Shown here: in pieces, positions 1 to 6,214 of the stretch
How the letters are laid out: each line of letters starts with the position of its first letter
Position numbering within the stretch: position 1 is the stretch's first letter
DNA from: Candidatus Njordarchaeota archaeon
GTDB lineage: Archaea; Asgardarchaeota; Njordarchaeia; Njordarchaeales; JAHKLH01
NCBI GenBank assembly: GCA_029856635.1
Contig: JAHKLH010000087.1
Coordinates: forward strand, 1 to 6,889
DNA length: 6,889 bases
Reading direction: 5' to 3'
Program-made: the position numbers and the translations under genes
Notes under the pieces: model-generated
Told to the model about the DNA's origin: nothing
Seen by the model: only the letters and a program-made list of their open reading frames with translations
The model's database searches: none

Positions 1-819
1 AACATACATTGTAATATTTCTATTAAGGATTAAGTAGAGCTTTATTGAGAATACTAAGAAAAACGCGTTTGATGAGAATGCAATTAATAAGGCGATTATA
101 AATAAATCATTAGTGTTCAAGAGTGCTTGTTTCTTTGCATCAAATTTGTGTGTAATTCTACTTCGAAGTTTTTTCATGGCATTTTTCCAATTGCTTTTTA
201 ACTGATACACACTATGAATGATAACATCTCTGATTCTTGTTGTAGTTCTTTCTTCATGATAGCATAATGAAAATATAATTGCAGAAGCTAACTGCAAGCA
301 GAATGCAACAATAAATAATGCGTATATTCCAACAAATGAAAGAATTAGAACTGAAAAGAGAAGACCAATGGTCCAACCAAGTGAGGAAAGAGAAAGAAAG
401 AAACCAATGAATCTAGCTCTTTTTCTGTACCCGCCGATAGTTGAAATAATAGCATTCCACGCGGGGCCGCCAATAACTCCAATGAAACTGCCCAAAATCA
501 AGAGTGTCAGAAGTTCGTAGATGTTTCGAACAAAAATATAGCCAAGAGTTAGAAAACTTCCCACGAAGAAACTAAACATTATAAAGGGTTTTCGAGTTTT
601 TGCATTATCTGATACGGAGCCCCAAAATGGAGCCAAAGCACTATTCATAATAGTCTGAACTGCAGTCATTAAGCCAAGTAATAAGAATGTAGCACCAAGT
701 TCAAATGCAAATATCTGCAAAATACTTCCAATCATGGCTCCAGCGATTGCCAATAAAAATTGTGCCACAAGCAACGATGCAATACTTCTTAATTTGCTAT
801 TGTTTAAATCATCATCCAT
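1..819 (-). CDS. MFS transporter, N-terminal part (runs off left edge)
   Basis: The reading frame is open from the ATG at 817-819 to the window edge (273 codons, no stop), so the C-terminal portion is missing. The product is a polytopic membrane protein of the major facilitator superfamily. Hydrophobic segments lie at about residues 12-38, 42-64, 79-98, 101-126, 136-158 and 162-186, which gives the six-helix N-terminal half. A basic loop follows (about 190-230), then the start of the second half (about 238-265). The loop between helices 2 and 3 carries MFS motif A (WGSVSDNAKTRKP, residues 66-78, with Asp71 and the basic pair Arg76-Lys77). The helix 4-5 loop has the basic run YRKRARF at 131-137. 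An in-frame stop at 823-825 lies two codons upstream, and the next internal Met is residue 29, inside helix 1, so this start is well fixed. No Shine-Dalgarno sequence is visible. The substrate cannot be told from sequence. The gene is divergent from nurA. Confidence 0.88.
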   Translation of the reverse strand, partial: MDDDLNNSKLRSIASLLVAQFLLAIAGAMIGSILQIFAFELGATFLLLGLMTAVQTIMNSALAPFWGSVSDNAKTRKPFIMFSFFVGSFLTLGYIFVRNIYELLTLLILGSFIGVIGGPAWNAIISTIGGYRKRARFIGFFLSLSSLGWTIGLLFSVLILSFVGIYALFIVAFCLQLASAIIFSLCYHEERTTTRIRDVIIHSVYQLKSNWKNAMKKLRSRITHKFDAKKQALLNTNDLFIIALLIAFSSNAFFLVFSIKLYLILNRNITMYV

Positions 820-853
820 GTTTCAAAATGCACCGCTGAAAAATCCCAACAAT

Positions 854-865
854 GATAATAATTAT
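854..865 (-). promoter_or_regulatory. Possible TATA element of the MFS gene
   Basis: Read on the minus strand this is ATAATTATTATC, centred about 40 bases upstream of the MFS start codon. An archaeal TATA box sits roughly 26 bases before the transcription start, so this would imply a leader of about 14 bases. The assignment rests only on composition and position in an AT-rich region and could be chance. Confidence 0.2.
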
Positions 866-957
866 CTATTACATCATCAAAGTTATAGAATATTTTTACT
901 TTGTTCCCCATGTATCAAACCTTTTATGTTCATGAAAGGCATATTAAAGGATAGTTC

Positions 958-1080
958 TCAGAAGCTAAAAATCACATTTATTGCAATTGTTATAATTCTC
1001 AGTGGGAATTTATTAAAAGATGCTTCAGGAAGTATATGATTGAAAATAATAAATCTTTCTCCAAGTTCAACTAGAATCAT
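958..1080 (-). CDS. Candidate small ORF, 40 codons, unknown
   Basis: An ATG at 1078-1080 opens a 40-residue frame ending at TGA (958-960). The product would begin MILVELGERF and has an amphipathic to hydrophobic second half (residues about 27-40). It is preceded by GGAGGT at 1095-1100, a perfect Shine-Dalgarno hexamer, but with 14 bases between it and the ATG, which is longer than usual. An in-frame stop lies just upstream, so ATG is the first possible start. I recognise no family. An ORF this short is expected by chance in AT-rich DNA, so it is reported as a possibility only. It could be a leader peptide or a remnant in the space before the MFS gene. Confidence 0.18.
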   Translation of the reverse strand: MILVELGERFIIFNHILPEASFNKFPLRIITIAINVIFSF

Positions 1081-1094
1081 GTTCTTTATTTTTT

Positions 1095-1100
1095 ACCTCC
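1095..1100 (-). promoter_or_regulatory. GGAGGT Shine-Dalgarno-like hexamer
   Basis: The minus strand reads GGAGGT here, 14 bases before the ATG of the 40-codon ORF. It stands out because the other start codons in the window lack such a sequence. The spacing is poor, and the match may be coincidental. Confidence 0.22.
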
Positions 1101-1128
1101 TTAGTATCTAAATTTTGGGGACACGTAA

Positions 1129-2433
1129 GTGATTGCAGAAATCATAGAAGCGCTAAGATACATTATAAATAGAATGAAAAATGAAGTAATTCGAGAAAGG
1201 CCTGAAGTCGACTTATTAGAATTTATACAGAGTGGAGAGGATGATGATGGTGTATCTATTCTTAAATCACTAAATTCAAGGATTTTGCATGTTATACCCT
1301 GGAATAAATTAAGGAACAATTATTCACTTGCGTATACTGTAATCGATGGTAGTTCTAGATTAATCAGAGGACGAGGTGTAAATCTCGGAGTAGCATCCGT
1401 AGTAATTTTTTTGCCGCACAATAACATAATAATAGACTTCCCGCCTTATTTCACACGACTTACACATTCCCGTATCTATGAGAAATTTAATTTAACACCG
1501 TTTATAGGATTACAACTAAGGATTCGCGGAAATATTTCTGCACTTTTGCGTGATGTTTATCTAAACAATGCGATTAGAATAAAATCGTATAATGATGTAG
1601 ATTTCTATGATTCAGAATACAATGTATTTCAAATGGTTGATGAAATTCGATTTTCTCTTGAAACAGCCGCGTTAAAATTCATTGCAGAGCTTGTAAAAGA
1701 TGGACAAATGTTTTCTTCAATAGTCATAATAGATGGACCAGTATATCCAACGCCAAGAGTATGTTTTAGAAAAGACGATCCACCGTATGTGAAATATAAG
1801 ATGGCATATAAGAGACTGATAATGGAAAGAATTAATGTAGTAAGAGAATTAGAGTCACATGGAATCGGAGTTGTTGGAATTGTTAAGAGACTTTCTGATT
1901 CTTATAAATTGTATAGAAATGCAGAAATTAACGAGCTATTTTCCAAAATTTTTGGTTTTAAAGGGCGTCTTGAAAAAGTCCCAGATGATTGGATCATAAA
2001 TGAAATCTCGAATAAATTAAAATTGCATAAATTGAGATTTCCTCTCTGTTTTGGACCATTTTCCTTAGAAATCTTTGATAAGAATTTCAATGCTCTTTTC
2101 TCGCCCAAAAAAGCACCAGAAAAGATTATGTTTTACGCGCATATTCCATATAATCCGTTTGTATCCCATGCATCGATAGTCCGTATTGAAATGCTTAAGA
2201 AGACATTTGAAATGTATCCAAATGTGGTTGATTTGATAATTGCTACAACGTTTGATCCAAAAAGAGGTATTCCTGCAAGCTTATCAATAACTGATCGGCT
2301 TTCAAGAATAGGCTCAGCTAAACTTTTCTTGGAACTCTCATCAATTCTTGAACAATATATGATTTTGCCATATGAAACTAAGTTAGACATTGACCAAACG
2401 AAACGGGAACTTGAGGAACTTTTAGGATTTTAA
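1129..2433 (+). CDS. nurA: NurA-family 5'-3' nuclease (RNase H-like fold)
   Basis: This 434-residue protein matches the NurA family, which in archaea forms a dimer docked on the HerA hexamer and resects DNA ends to make 3' single strands for recombination. Visible family landmarks, in order, are the first acidic motif VIDGSSR (71-77, Asp73), the helix with LETAALKF (Glu178), the second acidic motif IIDGPVYP (200-207, Asp202), a GVVGIVKR strand (247-254, Lys253) and RIE (352-354) before the C-terminal block. In that block the family consensus, roughly G-Y-P-x-x-L-x-x-A-H, reads GIPASLSITD here, so the usual Tyr and His appear as Ile381 and Asp389. Length is within the family range. GTG at 1129 is chosen because TAA directly precedes it (1126-1128). 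GGGG at 1117-1120 may serve as a ribosome-binding site; the alternative is Met16. herA follows after 80 bases on the same strand, as expected for a functional pair. Confidence 0.85.
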   Translation: MIAEIIEALRYIINRMKNEVIRERPEVDLLEFIQSGEDDDGVSILKSLNSRILHVIPWNKLRNNYSLAYTVIDGSSRLIRGRGVNLGVASVVIFLPHNNIIIDFPPYFTRLTHSRIYEKFNLTPFIGLQLRIRGNISALLRDVYLNNAIRIKSYNDVDFYDSEYNVFQMVDEIRFSLETAALKFIAELVKDGQMFSSIVIIDGPVYPTPRVCFRKDDPPYVKYKMAYKRLIMERINVVRELESHGIGVVGIVKRLSDSYKLYRNAEINELFSKIFGFKGRLEKVPDDWIINEISNKLKLHKLRFPLCFGPFSLEIFDKNFNALFSPKKAPEKIMFYAHIPYNPFVSHASIVRIEMLKKTFEMYPNVVDLIIATTFDPKRGIPASLSITDRLSRIGSAKLFLELSSILEQYMILPYETKLDIDQTKRELEELLGF

Positions 2434-2435
2434 GC

Positions 2436-2445
2436 TTTTTATTTT
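2436..2445 (+). terminator. T-tract after nurA
   Basis: Two bases after the nurA stop codon there is a TTTTTATTTT tract with no stem-loop in front of it, the form typical of archaeal intrinsic termination signals. If active, it would separate nurA from herA at least in part. It may instead be leaky, or simply part of an AT-rich spacer. Confidence 0.35.
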
Positions 2446-2459
2446 CACAATAGTCTGAA

Positions 2460-2480
2460 GCATAATAAAAATCATTAAAA
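2460..2480 (+). promoter_or_regulatory. Possible TATA region of herA
   Basis: An A/T-only-rich stretch (including ATAATAAAAATC) lies about 35-50 bases before the herA ATG, after the nurA T-tract. It could place a start of transcription about 10-20 bases before herA. The evidence is composition and position only. herA may equally be read through from nurA. Confidence 0.22.
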
Positions 2481-2513
2481 GTGTATTGGTAGTGAATAGT
2501 ATTCTGATGTAAG

Positions 2514-4562
2514 ATGGAAAAGAAAGATGTAAAAACAATAGATGACCTTTTTGCAGAACTTCGAGAAGAGATAATTATTCACGAAGCATTGAAAAATGAA
2601 ATAAAACGACGTTTTCAAAAAGCTAGGGAGATGATTTCCAGATATAGTGTTGATGGAAAAGTAATTGGATACGTTTCTCGAATCTCAATTTCTAGAATTG
2701 GTGGTGGAAACTTCGAAATAATTTTTGACATTCCTCCAGAAACATATTTTGAAAATCCAATATCGGTTGGGGACATTTTAGCGACAATAAATCTCTCAAC
2801 ATTAAACTTAATTCTACTTGAGGTTGAAGAAGTACGACGCGCAGATCTTTTGGCAACATTGCCTATTCGACCACCAATGCCATCAATTCCAAAGGAAGAA
2901 CCTGAGGGAATATTAACACCAACGATGATAATAGCTAAACCACTTTTAGCAATGGATGAAAAAGGAAGAATTAGAATTCCTTCAGAACCTCTTGAGCCGC
3001 AATCTCCTCTCTTCAAACCAAAACCAGAGGTGATACTCAGACTCCTTGGATTACCTGAATCAGGAGTAATGTTAGGTTGCTTCGTGACAGCAGGTGGAAA
3101 AGCATTACCAGATGTTCCCGTGATGTTTCCACTTGAAGCTCTATACCAGCATGTGTTAATAATTGGAACTACGGGATCTGGAAAAACCACGTTTCTTAAG
3201 AACTTTGTGCTATCAACTATGGCGTATAATAAGTACCAAGTTACAGAAGAAATGAAACCAACAATAGTTATTTTTGACGCAACTGGAGAATATTCACAAA
3301 TGATTCTTCCGAAGCCGGAATGGAAACGCAAATTTGGAACAGACCTTGAAGAGGAAGAAGATATACAAAGATTCTTGTATGAAAATGTTATGCCACTGAA
3401 AGAAGTTTTCATAATTCTTCCAGTTACAAAGAAAGTTTTTAATGAGTTGTATGAGAAGGCAAAGAAAGTAGTGGGAGATGAAAGGAACCAAGCAGAATTA
3501 GCTAAAGTAATCGGGGAGCTCTTGGCAAATCGCTATTTTAATGAAAGAATGGAGAATATCATTAAAGCACTTGGTGGAGAGGTTCTATCTAAATATGTTA
3601 GTCCAACAATCCTAGAGGAAGATGGAAACAAGATAATCGGTAAAATTGAGATATTATTTGAAGCTAAAATAAATGATACGAAGTTTTCTGCAAAAATAAC
3701 AATATTACCTTGGGCACTACTATTTCGTCAAATTGCACACGAAATCAAAAGTTTGTGTCCCATCTTTACATCACAAGCACGAGCATTCTTCAAGTCCGTT
3801 TTAAAAGCACTTGAGGACATAACAAGAGTAGACATCTCAGCAACAACATTAGAAGATGTTATAAAGAAACTAGGTTCAAGCAGAAGCTCCGTTAAAAAGA
3901 AAACAGAAGTTCACGAAGGAACTCTTTCTAACATAATACGAGGCTTATCAATGTTAAGCGAAAGTGGACTCTTTGATGTAATAAAAAATGAGATAGTAAT
4001 AGCCGAACCTAAAGACTATGGACAACTGTTAAGTGAAAACAAAGGAAAAGTCGTAGTTGTAGACGTTCAAGAAATAGAAAAAGCGGAATTTATAATTGTC
4101 TATAGAATACTCTCCATGATTTTCAGCTGGAAAAAACAATGTTATGAAAAAGGCAAACGAACACATCCGGTCGTTATAATCATAGATGAGGCTCATAGAT
4201 ACTTTCCTGCAAGCGGATTCGCTGGTGAAAAAGAAAGTATTCAAATGATAGAATCCATGCTTAAGAAGATCTGTCGATTAGGACGTATGCGAGGTCTTGG
4301 AATCATTTTCGCAACGCACTCTCAAGATGATGTTGCTCCAATTATTCGACAATTAACTAATACAAAAATTGCATTTAGAAGCGAGGAGAATTTGCTTGAG
4401 AAACTAGGAATACCGAAGGATTATCGGACACTATTATCAATCGCGCCAGATAGGATGGCACTGATTAAAAGTCATGTCTTCAGAACGCACATGGTCTTCT
4501 TTAAGACAACATTACCTCTCGCCGGGCATTATGATCTATCTGCTCTATCTTTGTCTCAATGA
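2514..4562 (+). CDS. herA: HerA-type DNA translocase ATPase
   Basis: This 682-residue protein is a HerA/FtsK-class P-loop ATPase, a hexameric ring that pumps double-stranded DNA and drives the NurA nuclease. Residues about 6-43 are charged and helical. A HAS-barrel-like beta domain follows (about 47-200, starting GKVIGYVSRI). Walker A is GTTGSGKT (218-225). The strand FDATGEYS (254-261) matches the family D-x-x-G-E-Y motif. Walker B is VVIIIDEAH (553-561, Asp558-Glu559). RLGRMRGLG (588-596) then leads into the sensor region ATHSQDDV (600-607), and the C-terminal AGHYDL is typical of the family. Archaeal HerA proteins are usually near 500-600 residues. The extra length lies in the N-terminal helix and in a long segment between Walker A and B (about 330 residues apart). 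The sensor reads T-H-S-Q where T-Q-R-P is common. ATG at 2514 is fixed by an in-frame stop at 2505-2507. No Shine-Dalgarno sequence is seen. It is paired with nurA upstream. A non-resection HerA paralogue remains possible. Confidence 0.88.
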   Translation: MEKKDVKTIDDLFAELREEIIIHEALKNEIKRRFQKAREMISRYSVDGKVIGYVSRISISRIGGGNFEIIFDIPPETYFENPISVGDILATINLSTLNLILLEVEEVRRADLLATLPIRPPMPSIPKEEPEGILTPTMIIAKPLLAMDEKGRIRIPSEPLEPQSPLFKPKPEVILRLLGLPESGVMLGCFVTAGGKALPDVPVMFPLEALYQHVLIIGTTGSGKTTFLKNFVLSTMAYNKYQVTEEMKPTIVIFDATGEYSQMILPKPEWKRKFGTDLEEEEDIQRFLYENVMPLKEVFIILPVTKKVFNELYEKAKKVVGDERNQAELAKVIGELLANRYFNERMENIIKALGGEVLSKYVSPTILEEDGNKIIGKIEILFEAKINDTKFSAKITILPWALLFRQIAHEIKSLCPIFTSQARAFFKSVLKALEDITRVDISATTLEDVIKKLGSSRSSVKKKTEVHEGTLSNIIRGLSMLSESGLFDVIKNEIVIAEPKDYGQLLSENKGKVVVVDVQEIEKAEFIIVYRILSMIFSWKKQCYEKGKRTHPVVIIIDEAHRYFPASGFAGEKESIQMIESMLKKICRLGRMRGLGIIFATHSQDDVAPIIRQLTNTKIAFRSEENLLEKLGIPKDYRTLLSIAPDRMALIKSHVFRTHMVFFKTTLPLAGHYDLSALSLSQ

Positions 4563-6175
4563 AATTCTTTGTCAACTCTCAGCTTTTTTCTAATGCTAAC
4601 TATCAAATCTATGTATCTTCTAATGATTGATCCAAGTGGGAAATAATAAGTTGCGGTTCTTAGAACCATCAAGTCCTCTCTCCGGATAATGAGTATATTA
4701 AGTATCGTAAAAATCAGCATCACAATTATTAATGCTAAAATCAGTTTGATTCCCATTTCTATTATGGTTCTAGAAATCATCATGCCTAATACATTTTGAA
4801 TGGCATTTGAAACGTGCTCAGAAATAATGTCGATTATATTATTTAATGATGATTTCTCAAGTAATTGTAATGAAAAATTCGATGAAATTACGAGAATCGA
4901 AAAAAGAGCAAGCATTCTAATTGAAAAATGAATATCAACCCATGCATGGAATTTAATTCTTATGATTAATAATTCTGCAAAAGTCGCAATTAAGTATGCT
5001 AGAAAAATTCCCCATCCGAAAGACAGTGGACCTATGTAGTCATACAAGAATATGGACAATGCTATACCAGAGAATATTGATGGTATCCATACCAGAGCAA
5101 TGATTCCGGGTTTTTTATTACCAAGCAAAAAGCTATCTGACGTAATAAGTCCAAATACTGTTAATGCAAAAACAGAGAAAAGTATTTGAAAGAATGGAAT
5201 TGCAGCAGCATATTCTTCTCCCCATACGACCAATACTATAGGCCCCGCTAAACCTACAATTAATGCAGATATAGGAACAAATAGTACTGATAGAAATTTA
5301 ACAGTAGTTAAGTATCCATGACCATTTGATGCTGACCTTGCAAATGCTGGCAATAATCCTAGACCTGTAAGTGATGCAATGGATACAAATGCGGAAAATG
5401 TATAAATTGATGTTGAAAATGCTCCAAATAATTCTCTTCCAAAGAGGGGACATGCAATAATACCGATTATCTGAAAGCTTGCTTGGAGTGCTAATTGATA
5501 GACTGCGTAGGGAAAACCATAAAATAGGAGATCCTTAATTGGTAGTTTACTAAATGAAACTCCAGTCTTTTTCAGTGCATAGATAGACCCAAGTACACCT
5601 GTGATGAAGTAACCCATGGATTGGCCAAAGAGAGCACCAAATACTGGCCAAGGAAGTACGAAAATTAGAATAATGCTCAACGCGTTTCGAATGATTGAAC
5701 AAAGTAACATAAGAAATGATGCTATATTTGCTTTTTCTAATCCAATAATTATTCCTGATGATGTATAAAGTAAGCCCATTCCAATGAAAAGTCCAGAAGA
5801 AATTGCAAGCAAAGTAAACATTTCTGAGATTCTTAGTGCATTACCAATGATTGGAGCAAGAATTATAAGAAGCCCCCAGATTAGGGTTCCCATAAGTAAA
5901 TCAAAAAATATTGATGCAGTTGCGTATTTTTTAGAAATAGGCTGAGGAGTACATGAAACATAGTACGTTGCCGCAACGTTTATTCCAATATCCCTGAGAC
6001 TTGAAAGCAAAAGACATAATAAGATCAGAAGATAATACACACCATAATCTTTAGCTCCAAGTAGTCTAGCAATTAAAATTGTAGCAATTGCGGATAATAC
6101 AGTGGCACTTGCTGATCCCAAGAACATGTAGGAGGCGCCATAAGCTCCAATACGCATGGTGTCTTTGGTAGTCAT
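4556..6175 (-). CDS. Polysaccharide-type lipid flippase (Wzx/MATE-like)
   Basis: This is a 539-residue integral membrane protein of the MVF/MATE-like oligosaccharide flippase superfamily, which moves lipid-linked sugars across the cytoplasmic membrane for surface glycans or protein glycosylation. The N-terminus is diagnostic: a first helix (about 12-36) ending in ARLLGAKDYGVYYL (36-49), then a second helix running into LRDIGINVAATYYVS (60-74). Further hydrophobic segments are at about 86-108, 116-142, 150-174, 178-200, 213-240, 250-275, 291-316, 323-345, 356-378, 383-407, 419-436 and 470-497, about 14 in all. A basic cytoplasmic tail follows (498-539). A roughly 33-residue amphipathic stretch separates the last two segments. 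ATG at 6173-6175 is the first start after an in-frame stop (6179-6181). It lies 35 bases downstream of truD on the same strand, and its end overlaps herA by 7 bases. No glycosyltransferase is nearby, so the substrate is unknown. Confidence 0.87.
   Translation of the reverse strand: MTTKDTMRIGAYGASYMFLGSASATVLSAIATILIARLLGAKDYGVYYLLILLCLLLSSLRDIGINVAATYYVSCTPQPISKKYATASIFFDLLMGTLIWGLLIILAPIIGNALRISEMFTLLAISSGLFIGMGLLYTSSGIIIGLEKANIASFLMLLCSIIRNALSIILIFVLPWPVFGALFGQSMGYFITGVLGSIYALKKTGVSFSKLPIKDLLFYGFPYAVYQLALQASFQIIGIIACPLFGRELFGAFSTSIYTFSAFVSIASLTGLGLLPAFARSASNGHGYLTTVKFLSVLFVPISALIVGLAGPIVLVVWGEEYAAAIPFFQILFSVFALTVFGLITSDSFLLGNKKPGIIALVWIPSIFSGIALSIFLYDYIGPLSFGWGIFLAYLIATFAELLIIRIKFHAWVDIHFSIRMLALFSILVISSNFSLQLLEKSSLNNIIDIISEHVSNAIQNVLGMMISRTIIEMGIKLILALIIVMLIFTILNILIIRREDLMVLRTATYYFPLGSIIRRYIDLIVSIRKKLRVDKEFH
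4584..4589 (+). terminator. Possible herA T-tract terminator
   Basis: Six T residues follow 22 bases after the herA stop codon, inside the end of the convergent flippase gene. A simple T-run can end archaeal transcription, and because the two genes overlap there is no separate spacer for one. No comparable run follows the flippase stop on the other strand, so that transcript probably extends antisense into herA. Confidence 0.28.
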
Positions 6176-6192
6176 TTTTTAACACACTTTTT

Positions 6193-6214
6193 CCTATAAG
6201 AGTATTATTTTTAT
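6193..6214 (-). promoter_or_regulatory. Possible TATA region of the flippase gene
   Basis: Between truD and the flippase the minus strand contains ATAAAAATAATA, centred about 34 bases before the flippase ATG, and CTTATAGG, centred about 22 bases before it. Either could act as a TATA element giving a leaderless or short-leader transcript. The first overlaps the truD stop codon. The evidence is positional only, and the gene may instead be expressed from a promoter upstream of truD. Confidence 0.25.

Larger units (their letters stand above)
820..1128. other. Divergent intergenic region between the MFS gene and nurA
   Basis: This 309-base AT-rich gap separates two divergently transcribed genes and must hold both promoters. 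I see no tRNA-like fold, inverted repeat or direct repeat of note. It contains a weak 40-codon minus-strand ORF (958-1080) and a GGAGGT on the minus strand (1095-1100). On the plus strand, nurA has a T/A-rich stretch at 1085-1095 that could act as a TATA element, and GGGG at 1117-1120, eight bases before its GTG, as a weak ribosome-binding site. Confidence 0.6.

Noticed and set aside
734..1039. A 101-codon plus-strand ORF
   Set aside because: Its first 86 bases are antisense to the well-supported MFS N-terminus, and the rest has no family resemblance or ribosome-binding site.
646..2457. An 11-base match (AATAGTCTGAA) seen near 649 and near 2449
   Set aside because: One copy is inside the MFS coding region and the other in the nurA-herA gap. 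There is no third copy or symmetry, and a match of this length is plausible by chance in AT-rich DNA.
2615..3412. A 265-codon open frame on the minus strand opposite herA
   Set aside because: It lies wholly inside herA, where the plus-strand frame has clear HAS-barrel and Walker A motifs. Its translation is Ser/Ile/Gly-rich with no recognisable motif, as expected for an antisense shadow.
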